From: Leeuwenhoekiella marinoflava DSM 3653
GTDB lineage: Bacteria > Bacteroidota > Bacteroidia > Flavobacteriales > Flavobacteriaceae
Reading direction: 5' to 3'
Assembly (NCBI RefSeq): GCF_900129005.1
Contig: NZ_FQUN01000003.1
Span: forward strand, 62,001 to 126,000
Length of the DNA: 64,000 nt
Shown: positions 51,619 to 60,691 of the stretch, piece after piece
Numbering within the stretch: position 1 is the stretch's first letter
Layout: the number at the start of each line of letters is the position of its first letter
Notes under the pieces: generated by a model
What the model saw: only the letters and a program-made list of their open reading frames with translations
Told to the model about the DNA's origin: nothing
Database searches by the model: none
Program-made: the position numbers and the translations under genes

Positions 51619-52891
51619 TATCTAACGCATTTTTAGTAAAAATCGAGAGCCAGATTCCGCTAAAGACAATCCCGTCAAAACGAATTAGAAAATCATCTAC
51701 AAAATTTGCGCTAGCAAAAAGTATAAAGAAAAATATGCATAAAACTTTTCGCGTAGCAATACCTATGTACAAGAATAAGAACACATAAAGCAGCGCAACC
51801 AGAAGCCCGAGAGCGCCAAATTTTATCCAAAAATCCAAATATTGATTATGCACCGGGAACTCATATTTTGCTAAAAACTGCTGTTTTGTATCTTTAAAAT
51901 AATTGACAACCTCCCGCTTTCCATCTGCTGCCCCTACTCCAATCACCGGATTTTTAAGGGCAACTTCTAAGCTAGATTTCCAAATACTCAGTCGGGTTAC
52001 TAAGCCGTTAAATGCTTCAGTTTCGGGGTTTTCTAACTGGTCTAATTTTCCCACCTTATCTAGATGTGCAAACGTAACATCAGAAAATTTTTGAATACTG
52101 TATGGAAAAAGCTTTATAAAGCCAATTCCCAGCAGTACAAAAACCACTAAACCAACTGTGAGCTTTGTAAAGGTTTTAGCCGAAAAAACAGCTTTATTTC
52201 CAAAGAAACTGACTAAAATAATTCCGAAGAAAGCGCTTGCAATTGCCAGTCTGGTGTTGATGTAAAACAGTACGATTAGTGAAAGTAGAAAAAACACAAA
52301 ACGCCAAATTATATGTGTTTTTCTAATTTGGCCTAAAGCTTCTTTAAAAAAGTAGAAGTTTATCACTACCACAAATGCAACGTGCATATTGAGTGCTGGA
52401 GCGTGCATATTTATTGATCTTGCAAACTCGTAACCCATTTCCCAAAGGTCGGTTCCGTTGAGATATTTGTTGAATAATTCAGGAGAAATTATCGCAAATC
52501 TAATTAGGCAAAAACTTAGAATTGCCGTAGTAATCAAAGCGTAATAGCGTAAGATTAGAACGGTGTTGAGACGGTGATTTTGGCTTAAAATAAAAAGCGG
52601 CAAAAGCAAGAGACTTACGCGCTTTTCGGCATGTTTTATTCCTTCAGCAAAGACGTCATTATTCCAAAAAAACAGGAGATCTAACAAAAAAGGACTTGCA
52701 ATAAACAGCATAAAAACAAGTCGTTTTCTGGTAAATTTCAATCTCTTAAAAAACACAAGATTATACGCCGTAAAAACAATCAATAGTATCGTTGCCGGAA
52801 CTCTGAAAATCAAAGAAACTGCGAGAATAGTAAGCCATGCATTGTAACTAAACCGGTATGTTCTTTCTGAAACTATCATAGTACAATGCAA
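51596..52891 (-). CDS. O-antigen ligase/polymerase family membrane protein
   Basis: Wzy_C-type protein that either ligates polymer onto lipid A core or polymerises repeat units at the periplasmic face. The 431 residues have about ten to eleven hydrophobic helices. A large periplasmic loop contains the signature GLVTRLSIWKSSLEVALKNP followed by VIGVGAADGKREV and FPVHNQYLDFWIKFG (His in VHNQYL). ATG starts at 52891 and 52879 are both possible. It overlaps the upstream membrane protein gene by up to 44 bp. Confidence 0.88.
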   Translation of the reverse strand: MHCTMIVSERTYRFSYNAWLTILAVSLIFRVPATILLIVFTAYNLVFFKRLKFTRKRLVFMLFIASPFLLDLLFFWNNDVFAEGIKHAEKRVSLLLLPLFILSQNHRLNTVLILRYYALITTAILSFCLIRFAIISPELFNKYLNGTDLWEMGYEFARSINMHAPALNMHVAFVVVINFYFFKEALGQIRKTHIIWRFVFFLLSLIVLFYINTRLAIASAFFGIILVSFFGNKAVFSAKTFTKLTVGLVVFVLLGIGFIKLFPYSIQKFSDVTFAHLDKVGKLDQLENPETEAFNGLVTRLSIWKSSLEVALKNPVIGVGAADGKREVVNYFKDTKQQFLAKYEFPVHNQYLDFWIKFGALGLLVALLYVFLFLYIGIATRKVLCIFFFILFASANFVDDFLIRFDGIVFSGIWLSIFTKNALDIKLDKLK

Positions 52892-53915
52892 AATAAAGCA
52901 ACGGCAATATCCCTATTTTATGTTTAACCGCAGAACCTAAGTCGGGCTCAAAAATCCCCTGAATGATAAAATAAGCGAAAACGAGGTAAAAAGCCCAGAT
53001 TTCGTAAGAATAGCTTTTTCGCTTTGCGAGGCAATTTCGGTATAAAAACATCAGATACAGCGTAAGTATCAATTGCCAGAAGACAAAGGTCACAATCTGC
53101 GGCTCAAATAAGTGTTTAAAGCCATTTACAGGCGCATTTACAGACACAAAACCATAAATTATACCGTAGGTCTCCCCATACCAAGTATCAGTCTTTAGCG
53201 GAGATGTAATAGCAGAATTTGTAGCTTCTTTTCCCAGACGCTCTTCATTAAGCGTTTCGCGTGTGCTTTGAGACAAATATTCGCCCTTTACAAAACCGTA
53301 TGACAGGCTTAAAAAAATTGCAATTAAAATTCCCGAAAAAATACCGGTAAGCACTTTTCGTTTAAAATTAATCAAGCTCGTTAGATAGATCACTCCTGCA
53401 ATTATGGGAATCAAAACATAATATGGGCGGTACCAAACACCAAAAATAAACAGGCTCAAAAAGATTAAAACAATGGTTTTTGAAAGGCTGAAATACTGTT
53501 TTTTTAGAAGAAAAGGAACAAACGAAATAAAGATAAATGTGATGAACTCTTTGGAAGGCATCGAGATAAAAAAAGCAAGCATCAATATCAAAGAATAGGC
53601 TAAAGCATTACGCACGGTCAACTTTGCAAAACACTCAGGAATTCCCAATTTGTAAATGATAAACAACAACACCGGAAGCTGCATCAAAGCAACTAATGAA
53701 AAGGTTAAACTACCTAATCCCGTAATATCGTAAAAGAGCATGGTCACCGGGTAACTGCGCCAAACCCCTTTCTCATTGTAAAAATCTTCAGCAATAACGA
53801 CCGCATCATAAAAAAAACGTGCTGGTAAGTAAAAAGGTGCTAAAATTCCGAGTATCAAAACCGCCAGTCCTAAAAGCCAATAAACCAATTTCGATCTTGA
53901 AATAAAGAGCTGCAT
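52848..53915 (-). CDS. Polytopic membrane protein, candidate polysaccharide polymerase
   Basis: I do not recognise a named family with certainty. The 355 residues contain about ten hydrophobic helices and a periplasmic loop with SQSTRETLNEERLGKEATNS. Placement between the flippase (1-bp overlap, TAATG type) and the O-antigen ligase-like gene suggests a Wzy-like polymerase. Wzy proteins are poorly conserved, so this is mainly context. Confidence 0.65.
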   Translation of the reverse strand: MQLFISRSKLVYWLLGLAVLILGILAPFYLPARFFYDAVVIAEDFYNEKGVWRSYPVTMLFYDITGLGSLTFSLVALMQLPVLLFIIYKLGIPECFAKLTVRNALAYSLILMLAFFISMPSKEFITFIFISFVPFLLKKQYFSLSKTIVLIFLSLFIFGVWYRPYYVLIPIIAGVIYLTSLINFKRKVLTGIFSGILIAIFLSLSYGFVKGEYLSQSTRETLNEERLGKEATNSAITSPLKTDTWYGETYGIIYGFVSVNAPVNGFKHLFEPQIVTFVFWQLILTLYLMFLYRNCLAKRKSYSYEIWAFYLVFAYFIIQGIFEPDLGSAVKHKIGILPLLYFALYYDSFRKNIPV

Positions 53916-55225
53916 TAGTGTAGAAAAATTTTGATGTTATCTTTTTTGTAAACCCAAAGCGCCGCGAGTAAATTCCAGAAAATCACACTTAGTGCCGAAG
54001 CGATGGCAGCGCCTTCCATTCCGTATTTTGGTATTAATAAAAAGTTTAAAAGCGCATTGAGCAGCACAGCAAAAATTAAGATGTATTGTAAAACCACTTG
54101 CTTCTTAGTCATATTGAGATACACTTGTGTGATACCACATAAAGTGCTCAAAAAGTGTCCTGTAATTAAGATTAATAAAGCACTATTGGCCTGTTCATAT
54201 GCAGCTCCAAAAACCTGCAAAATAGATTTTGAAAAAAGCATTAAAAAAACCGAAAGTACAGTCGTCAAGATTACAATTACACGCACTCCGTTTTTCACCA
54301 AGGCTTGCAATTTTTGCTTATCTACCGCATACAAATTAGCGATTTTAACTGCTATAAACGAGCTTATTGTATTAACCACCGTAGAAATCAAAAAAATGAT
54401 TTTTATAGAAGTCCCGTAGTACGCCAGCGTTTCAAAATCTGTGTAGCGTTTCAAGAAAAATACATCGATACTGATCAATAAATAAAAGCCCAGCGCACTT
54501 ATAGCAATGGGAAGCGTGGCTTTTAAAACACTTTTAATGGGTATTTCTAAATCTTGATTTTTACGCTGAACGCGTTTTTTGTACTGAAAAAACACCTCAA
54601 TGGAAGATATAATTGCCAAAACAAAATAACTGAGTAAAAATACCTCAACTACATAATGCTGTTCCCGAAGCAAAAACAGAATGAGTAAACCAATCCCAAA
54701 AGGGAGCTGTTTGAAAATGCCGCGGTATAATTCTGATTTTGGGTGCAATGCAAAACCCCTGAAGAATTCTGTATTCAACAGTGTGATGGCATAAAAAAAA
54801 AGACAAGCCGCAGCTTTAAGAATCAACGTGCCCGAAGTTTCATCATTAAAAACAGATTTATAAACCGAATCAGAGATATTCCAGGCTAGAATTAAAAGAA
54901 CGATAGCGCCTGCCAATAGCAATAAAACCATTTTGAAATAAACCTTGAATAATGCACCTAGTTGTTCCTTTTTTGAAAACCTTCCGGAAAAAAATAAAAT
55001 AGATTGATCTGTGCCCAGAATGGTAAAACCACCGATTAAAAAAAGTGCAGAACGCGTAAACTCATAAGCTCCTACTTCTTCTGCAGGATAAAAATTGGTA
55101 AGAAATAAGGTAATTCCAAAAAGAAAAATCACACCACAAACACGCAATATCAAAACCTGAAACCCACCTCGCAGAACCGAAAGATCTCCTAATTTGCTGA
55201 GCTGATTTCTGAATCTATTCCGCAT
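53915..55225 (-). CDS. Wzx-type flippase (MOP superfamily)
   Basis: Translocates lipid-linked repeat units. The 436 residues show 12 or more helices, with typical segments FQVLILRVCGVIFLFGITLF, YYGTSIKIIFLISTVVNTIS and GMEGAAIASALSVIFWNLLA near the C-terminus. It heads the block of three overlapping genes, flippase-polymerase-ligase. It is distinct from the flippase at 25262. Confidence 0.9.
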   Translation of the reverse strand: MRNRFRNQLSKLGDLSVLRGGFQVLILRVCGVIFLFGITLFLTNFYPAEEVGAYEFTRSALFLIGGFTILGTDQSILFFSGRFSKKEQLGALFKVYFKMVLLLLAGAIVLLILAWNISDSVYKSVFNDETSGTLILKAAACLFFYAITLLNTEFFRGFALHPKSELYRGIFKQLPFGIGLLILFLLREQHYVVEVFLLSYFVLAIISSIEVFFQYKKRVQRKNQDLEIPIKSVLKATLPIAISALGFYLLISIDVFFLKRYTDFETLAYYGTSIKIIFLISTVVNTISSFIAVKIANLYAVDKQKLQALVKNGVRVIVILTTVLSVFLMLFSKSILQVFGAAYEQANSALLILITGHFLSTLCGITQVYLNMTKKQVVLQYILIFAVLLNALLNFLLIPKYGMEGAAIASALSVIFWNLLAALWVYKKDNIKIFLH

Positions 55226-55267
55226 AAAGTGTCATCAAATTATAAAACGGGTTGAGGTTGAAATCTT

Positions 55268-56215
55268 TTACAATTCGTTTTTGAATCGCTTTTTAAAGCG
55301 ATTCAATGCATGGTAGCAAACAAACAAAAAGACCAGTAAAACCGGAATAATTAAAACCAATACACTTCTTAAAGATATCTTTTCAACCCAAGCGGACTTA
55401 GAATATACTTTGAAAACAGCATCTAATTTTGTTACTTTTTGCTCTAAAATTCTGTTATTAAGCAGTAATTCTGTCTTAGAATTGAGAATCGCACTTGTTG
55501 ATGAATTCTCATTATTTGCTAAAACATTAAGCGATGTGTTTCCCTGTTTTAAGGCGGCAGAAACATTAGTAAGCACACTGTCTATCTGACGAATGGAAAA
55601 ATTATTAGCTTCTATTTCCTTTTTCATGCTTGATACAGCTGCTATTCTTTTTTGCTGTAAAAACGTATTGGATTCAAGATATGCCATAACTGCATCCAGA
55701 TCTACTAAAGAATCTGAAGCGACGAGGACAATGCGATGTAAATCATAAGCGGGAGCATACAAAGGTTTATCGTAAAACGCAGATTTATCTGAATAATTCT
55801 CAGAAATTCTGGGAATAATATCCTGCGGCAAATCTTCCAGATTCTTTAAAACACTTGTAATATCTTCAATAGGTTCAACAGCAATTTTCTTTAGATTTTC
55901 GGTTGAAAAATCAGTACTAAATTTGTGATTTTCATTTTTTAAGCTTTTTTCAATTTGCTCAACTTTTCCATAGAGATAAGCGGTGCTTTTTACATTAGGA
56001 GCAACAAGTATTTCTGCAGTTTGTAAGGGCTTAATGAGCTTTGATAAACCATAGCCCACAACCACTCCCAGAATAATCAGACCAATAATGATGAGCGCTT
56101 TTCTAACAATAAACCGACCAAAACGATAGGCATAAATCAAGCACTTTTTAAACAGATTTCGCATCCCTCTAAAAAGATCAAACAGATCTATATCTTGATT
56201 TTTGTCTTGGCTCAT
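55268..56215 (-). CDS. Wzz-like chain-length determinant/polysaccharide co-polymerase
   Basis: The 315-residue protein has a membrane helix near each end (about 38-58, LIIIGLIILGVVVGYGLSKL; about 285-304, SVLVLIIPVLLVFLFVCYHA). A large periplasmic part with coiled-coil segments lies between (about 190-280). That topology is typical of Wzz-type proteins that set polysaccharide length, though the sequence is divergent. It begins at the stop of the gene at 56216, so they are co-translated, and the polysaccharide cluster follows. Confidence 0.72.
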   Translation of the reverse strand: MSQDKNQDIDLFDLFRGMRNLFKKCLIYAYRFGRFIVRKALIIIGLIILGVVVGYGLSKLIKPLQTAEILVAPNVKSTAYLYGKVEQIEKSLKNENHKFSTDFSTENLKKIAVEPIEDITSVLKNLEDLPQDIIPRISENYSDKSAFYDKPLYAPAYDLHRIVLVASDSLVDLDAVMAYLESNTFLQQKRIAAVSSMKKEIEANNFSIRQIDSVLTNVSAALKQGNTSLNVLANNENSSTSAILNSKTELLLNNRILEQKVTKLDAVFKVYSKSAWVEKISLRSVLVLIIPVLLVFLFVCYHALNRFKKRFKNEL

Positions 56216-57907
56216 TTAGTCTCTAAATATCTGTTCTAGAATTTGCTCAGTGATTAAATAAGTTGGTTTAACACCCGTAGTTCCTAATCCCCCTGAAGCC
56301 AGTGTACTTCCTGTTTCTAACGGGTTATCTGAAGCATAGTACGCATAACGTACTTTCACCTCATCGCTGATACTTCCGCGTAATTTTGCAGCTGCCTGAA
56401 TCGCTTTTTGATAATGTGCGCCTTCCATCTCCAGACCTATAACATTCCAGGTGCTCTCGTAAAAGAAGCGCAAAATATCTCTGTTTTGAAGTGAAGTCCC
56501 TAGTACGGTAATCATCGCTCCATCAAATACTGAAATCCCGTGACCTTCCAAATCCTCTTTTTTAAGTTGGTTTTCAAACGGATAATTATCTGCAGTCCCT
56601 TCAAATAAATGCGCAGAAGGAATCATAATATCGCCTTTTCCGCCTTCTAAAATTCCGGCTTTACCCATTATAGAAACCGACTTTACATCAAGATGCACCG
56701 TTTTACGTTTGTCTTCATAGGGCTTCAGCAACTCTTCCATCGTCTCGTATGCCTGCTCACCAAATGCATAATCCATCACGATAATAACCGGCTCTTTTCC
56801 TTTTATATACTCCGTTTTTGAACAGAAATTATTTTGAGCCAAATCTAGCTTTGCCGTGTCAAATATTTGCACGTCAATGTTGGTCCCACTCTGATCTGGA
56901 ATGAAGAGCATCCCATGTTGTTGTGCGGTTTTCTCAACGCGTGAACGCAGTTTGCCACTGCCGGCATTGCTCAAGGTCTCGTAAATCTCCAGGTTGTTCT
57001 TTTTAACCATTTCTTTAGCTAATGCAACCGGAGCAAAAAGCGTATTCATCACACTGTGCATATTGGCACTAATGATATGAATAGGTCTTCTTAAAAGATC
57101 TTTATTTTCTAGTTCTTTTTTAATGTTATCAGCCCAAACTTCTCCGTGAATGTGATGTCCAAGACGCTCCCGTAAAACCGGTGAAAAAGTAACTAAACGC
57201 TTATCGTTCTCCACAATTTCTTCAATTGCGCGTTTACCCAGCCAATACACTAGTTTTAAAAAACGCTTTTCATTATTAGGTGCCGAAAATTTGCTGTAAA
57301 TCGAAGAAACCTCGTGAAAAGTTCGGCCTAAAATATTTGCGGTGTGGGTTAATGCAATCTCGCGATCTTGCTGCGAAAGTGGCTCTTCTGCAAGAACGGC
57401 TTTCTCCAGTTTTTGCCAATCGCGGGTGGTATGCCCCTCTTCATTAATCACAACACGTTTCATAATCTTGTGTGACTCTACAAAAAGAAATGTAAGGTGC
57501 GTCAAAATATCATAAATCTCAGAGCGACCTCTGGTGATTTCAATATTCATTTGCTCATCATCTATGCGGTAGCAATTGCGACGACGCTTAGGCGGAACAA
57601 TAGGTTTAAAATGTGAATCTTTATAACCTTCATCACTTGTGAGATTGATATACCTGCACTCCTCAATACCTTCCGGAAGGCGATCAATTACATAAAGCAA
57701 TCCATTTAATTCTACTTTTTCTTCGGCAATGGTACCGTAGATTTCAGGACGAAGAATTAAAAGTGCTTCGCGTAACGTTTCGCCAGAAACACCCATTGGT
57801 TTATAAAAACCTCTGTTAAACAAATGCCGCATGGTAATATACATACGCTCAATAGCTGCAGAGCTTTCTTGAGAACGGGTTCGATCTTGTTGTTTTATTA
57901 AACTCAT
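56216..57907 (-). CDS. DUF6909-type protein with nucleoside-phosphorylase-like C-terminus
   Basis: Large cytoplasmic protein (563 residues) with no signal peptide or membrane helix. I believe the family is named DUF6909 (from memory); function unknown. The N-terminal 250 residues look helical. From about 280 the pattern resembles purine nucleoside phosphorylase/AMP nucleosidase-type enzymes: SIMGKAGILEGGKGDIMIPS, FDGAMITVLGTSLQNRDI and VIGLEMEGAHYQKAIQAAAK, where EMEGA is a typical ribose-binding Glu. It lies 18 bp after GH3 and abuts the Wzz-like gene. A nucleoside-binding role is inference. Confidence 0.75.
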   Translation of the reverse strand: MSLIKQQDRTRSQESSAAIERMYITMRHLFNRGFYKPMGVSGETLREALLILRPEIYGTIAEEKVELNGLLYVIDRLPEGIEECRYINLTSDEGYKDSHFKPIVPPKRRRNCYRIDDEQMNIEITRGRSEIYDILTHLTFLFVESHKIMKRVVINEEGHTTRDWQKLEKAVLAEEPLSQQDREIALTHTANILGRTFHEVSSIYSKFSAPNNEKRFLKLVYWLGKRAIEEIVENDKRLVTFSPVLRERLGHHIHGEVWADNIKKELENKDLLRRPIHIISANMHSVMNTLFAPVALAKEMVKKNNLEIYETLSNAGSGKLRSRVEKTAQQHGMLFIPDQSGTNIDVQIFDTAKLDLAQNNFCSKTEYIKGKEPVIIVMDYAFGEQAYETMEELLKPYEDKRKTVHLDVKSVSIMGKAGILEGGKGDIMIPSAHLFEGTADNYPFENQLKKEDLEGHGISVFDGAMITVLGTSLQNRDILRFFYESTWNVIGLEMEGAHYQKAIQAAAKLRGSISDEVKVRYAYYASDNPLETGSTLASGGLGTTGVKPTYLITEQILEQIFRD

Positions 57908-57925
57908 TAAATCAAATATACTTTT

Positions 57926-59419
57926 TTAAAAATCAAGTTTGTCGAGGGCATCTGCAATAGTGCGATCGTTTGATAATCTAGGCAGTTTATTTTGTCCGCC
58001 CAATTTTCCTTTTGACTTCATATACGCATTAAAGCCACCCTGCGGAATTACTTTGATTTCTAATGTTTTTAAAATTTTTCCTGTTATTAAATCTTTATAA
58101 TAACTGTTTTGTTCCTGAAGCTCTTTGTCTATCGCATTTGCGAAAGCTTCAAAATCTTCTGGCTGAGTATCAAATTCTATAAACCACTCGTGATACGGTA
58201 AGCCAGTTTCCGGATTGATTTGCGGTGCTACGGTAAATTCACTTACCTGAGCTTTAAATTGGCTCGCTGTGCTCGCCAGAGCTTCTTCTACCTCCTTACC
58301 TATTACATGCTCTCCAAAAGCCGAAATAAAGTGCTTTATACGTCCCGTAACAACAACTCTATGAGGTTTTGTTGAAGTAAACATCACCGTGTCACCCACA
58401 TTGTAAGCCCACAATCCGGCGGTTGTAGAAATAATCATCACATAATTTACACCGATTTTGACTTCGCCTATGGTTAAACGCTGCGGATTCTTATTAAAAA
58501 ATTCGTCTGCTTTTATAAACTCATAGAAAATACCTGAATTTAAAAGCAGCAACATCCCTTTCTCGTGTTGTGAATCCTGAAAGGCAAAAAAACCTTCACT
58601 TGCGGGATACAACTCGATACTATCAACTTTACGACCTATGAGGTTTTCAAACTTTTTGCGGTACGGCTCATAATTAACACCGCCATAAATAAACAGGTTA
58701 AAATCTGGGAAAATGTCTCCAATATCTTTTCCGGTTTTAGCCTGAAGTTTTTCAAAATACATTTGCACCCAAGGTGGAATACCGCTAATCACGCTCATAT
58801 TCTCAGGAAGAGTTTCTGCTACAATTGCATCAACTTTAGACTCCCAATCTTCAATACAATTAGTTTCCCAACTTGGCATTCGGTTTTTCTGAAGGTAACC
58901 GGGAACATAATGCGCCACAATCCCAGATAGTCTTCCGGTCTTGATGCCATTTTTTACCTGAAGCTCTGGGCTTCCTTGTAAAAAAATCATTTTACCATCT
59001 ACGAACTTACTTTTTCCGCTTTCGGCGATATAATGCAAAATTGCATCACGTGCTGCGTTAACGTGCATCGGCATAGATTCACTCGTAATAGGAATGTATT
59101 TTGCTCCAGAAGTTGTCCCTGACGTTTTAGCAAAATACTCTGGCAATCCCGGCCATAAAACATCAGGTTTGCCGCCAACTACTTCTTCAACATAGCTTTT
59201 CAACGCCTCATAATCCCTTATAGGAACCTGTTTTGCAAAATCTTTATAAGACTGTATGTTGTCAAACTTATGGTCTTTTCCAAAATGGGTATTTGCAGCA
59301 TTTTTAATCAAATACTCAAAAACCTTCTGCTGAGTTTCTTCAGGATTTGCACTCCATTTTCGTGTCTGCTTAGCAATGTATTTAGCAAAGATTTTTGCTG
59401 AAAAAGATTTAATAGACAT
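57926..59419 (-). CDS. GH3-family acyl-amido synthetase-like protein
   Basis: GH3 proteins form acyl-AMP and conjugate acids to amines; in plants they conjugate auxin to amino acids. The 497 residues contain YFAKTSGTTSGAKYIPIT (ATP motif), LYPASEGFFAFQDSQHEKG and YNVGDTVMFTST, then HFISAFGEHVIGKEVEEAL, all family blocks. The substrate in bacteria is unknown. The gene overlaps the M23 peptidase gene by 1 bp upstream and precedes DUF6909 by 18 bp, so the three are likely one operon. Confidence 0.92.
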   Translation of the reverse strand: MSIKSFSAKIFAKYIAKQTRKWSANPEETQQKVFEYLIKNAANTHFGKDHKFDNIQSYKDFAKQVPIRDYEALKSYVEEVVGGKPDVLWPGLPEYFAKTSGTTSGAKYIPITSESMPMHVNAARDAILHYIAESGKSKFVDGKMIFLQGSPELQVKNGIKTGRLSGIVAHYVPGYLQKNRMPSWETNCIEDWESKVDAIVAETLPENMSVISGIPPWVQMYFEKLQAKTGKDIGDIFPDFNLFIYGGVNYEPYRKKFENLIGRKVDSIELYPASEGFFAFQDSQHEKGMLLLLNSGIFYEFIKADEFFNKNPQRLTIGEVKIGVNYVMIISTTAGLWAYNVGDTVMFTSTKPHRVVVTGRIKHFISAFGEHVIGKEVEEALASTASQFKAQVSEFTVAPQINPETGLPYHEWFIEFDTQPEDFEAFANAIDKELQEQNSYYKDLITGKILKTLEIKVIPQGGFNAYMKSKGKLGGQNKLPRLSNDRTIADALDKLDF

Positions 59420-60285
59420 TATTCAAATGAAATATAATTAGTAGGATCTACTGGGTACCCGTTGTTCCAGAGTTCAAAATGTAAATGCGGTCCGGTAGAT
59501 AATTTTCCGGTAGAGCCGGCGGTTGCGATAACCTCTCCTGCTTTTACCAAATCACCCTGATCTTTTGTGAGCGAAGCGTTGTGTTTATAAACCGAAATCA
59601 AATTATTACCGTGATCTAAAATAATCACATAACCTGTTTCTGCTGTCCATTCTGAGAAAATAACGATACCATCAGCTGCAGCTTTTATGGCTTCATTCTT
59701 AGGGACAACTACATCTACGGCATAATGCTTTTCTTCTGCGTCATAACCTTGGGTGATATTACCTTTCACTGGTGGAAATAATGAAAAACTAACTGTTGAA
59801 GATGCGGGTTCAAAAAGATTGTATCGATCTTCATTAGCAACCTGTTCGCGCAACAAACTATCTTCTTTAGAAATCTGAATATCGAGTCCGCCGGTATCTC
59901 TAGGTTCGATAAGTAAAATAGAGTCTTTATTAAAATCTACCTCATCCACATCACCGGTAAGTACCTTTTTTATGCTCGAATAATATTGCTGGTTTATATC
60001 TAGCTGACGCTTTAAAGAATCAGTCTCAAACATCAATTCTGTCGCTTGGCGTTTGAGTTTCACCGAAGAATAACCCGGTATGTATTCGCGAAGCGGAGTA
60101 TAAGCAATTAAAAAGGTGGTTAGCGCGATAAGAATTATAATCGAAAAGCCAACAACTATAAAAACATTGAGGCGCGTAAGCTTGAATGAAACACGCTCTT
60201 CAAACGTATCTTCATTAAGAATAAGTAGCCTGTATTTGTGTAAGAGGCGCTTTTTAAACTTCTTTCTTTCTTTAGATTTTGCCAT
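59419..60285 (-). CDS. M23 family metallopeptidase
   Basis: Membrane-anchored peptidoglycan endopeptidase. From the ATG at 60285 it has 288 residues, with a basic N-terminus (MAKSKERKKFKKRLLHKYRL). A helix (about 42-64) and a coiled-coil-like linker follow. The zinc site is complete: HYAVDVVVPKN (HxxxD) and TGPHLHFELWNNG (HxH). The reading frame also allows a TTG at 60294, but the ATG has better spacing to a TAnnTTTG element at 60310-60303. It starts the operon with GH3. Confidence 0.94.
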   Translation of the reverse strand: MAKSKERKKFKKRLLHKYRLLILNEDTFEERVSFKLTRLNVFIVVGFSIIILIALTTFLIAYTPLREYIPGYSSVKLKRQATELMFETDSLKRQLDINQQYYSSIKKVLTGDVDEVDFNKDSILLIEPRDTGGLDIQISKEDSLLREQVANEDRYNLFEPASSTVSFSLFPPVKGNITQGYDAEEKHYAVDVVVPKNEAIKAAADGIVIFSEWTAETGYVIILDHGNNLISVYKHNASLTKDQGDLVKAGEVIATAGSTGKLSTGPHLHFELWNNGYPVDPTNYISFE

Positions 60286-60302
60286 AAAAATCAATAGTTA
60301 AG

Positions 60303-60310
60303 CAAATATA
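60303..60310 (-). promoter_or_regulatory. Promoter -7 element of the M23-GH3 operon
   Basis: Minus-strand TATATTTG (60310-60303) fits TAnnTTTG exactly, 18 bp before the ATG at 60285; the TTG start at 60294 would leave almost no leader. Confidence 0.45.
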
Positions 60311-60404
60311 AAATTTAAAAGGCATAACCCGACTGCTAAAGTTTTCAAAGGAAATGTCTATTCTTACGAATTCTTGTTATATTTACGGTCTAAATTATCA
60401 TGAT

Positions 60405-60611
60405 ATGAATGCATTAGCAATATTTTTAGGAATGGTAGGGCCTTGGCAGATAGGACTTATCGTGGTTGTAATACTTTTACTTTTTGGAGGAAAGAAAATA
60501 CCAGAGATGATGAGAGGGTTAGGAAGCGGGATTAAAGAGTTTAAAGATGCTTCTAAAGATGAAGATGCTCCACATAAATCTGACGAAACAATCGAAGAAA
60601 AAAAGTCTTAA
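60405..60611 (+). CDS. tatA: Sec-independent translocase TatA/TatE
   Basis: Small subunit of the twin-arginine translocon that exports folded proteins. From the ATG at 60405 the product has 68 residues. It has one membrane helix (MVGPWQIGLIVVVILLLFGG), then the hinge and amphipathic helix KKIPEMMRGLGSGIKEFKDA, and an acidic tail. The frame extends back to an ATG at 60354, but that adds a non-family N-terminus and lies upstream of a TATATTTA promoter-like element at 60378, so I chose the later start. No tatC is near. Confidence 0.93.
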   Translation: MNALAIFLGMVGPWQIGLIVVVILLLFGGKKIPEMMRGLGSGIKEFKDASKDEDAPHKSDETIEEKKS

Positions 60612-60634
60612 CTCTTAACGCGTTTAAGAGTATA

Positions 60635-60671
60635 AAAAAAGCCCTTTAAGTTTTACTTAAAGGGCTTTTTT
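60635..60671. terminator. Bidirectional terminator after tatA
   Basis: A 16-bp stem pairs AAAAAAGCCCTTTAAG (60635-60650) with CTTAAAGGGCTTTTTT (60656-60671) around a 5-base loop. It also ends the convergent DUF4837 gene. Confidence 0.93.
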
Positions 60672-60691
60672 CTTGTGTTCTATTTTATGGA

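Noticed and set aside
57913-57920. TAnnTTTG-type element just before the DUF6909 gene
   Set aside because: It would place the transcript start at or inside the start codon and lies in a tight operon gap; likely chance.
60354-60404. Upstream start for tatA
   Set aside because: Adds a non-family N-terminus and precedes a promoter-like element; ATG at 60405 fits TatA length.
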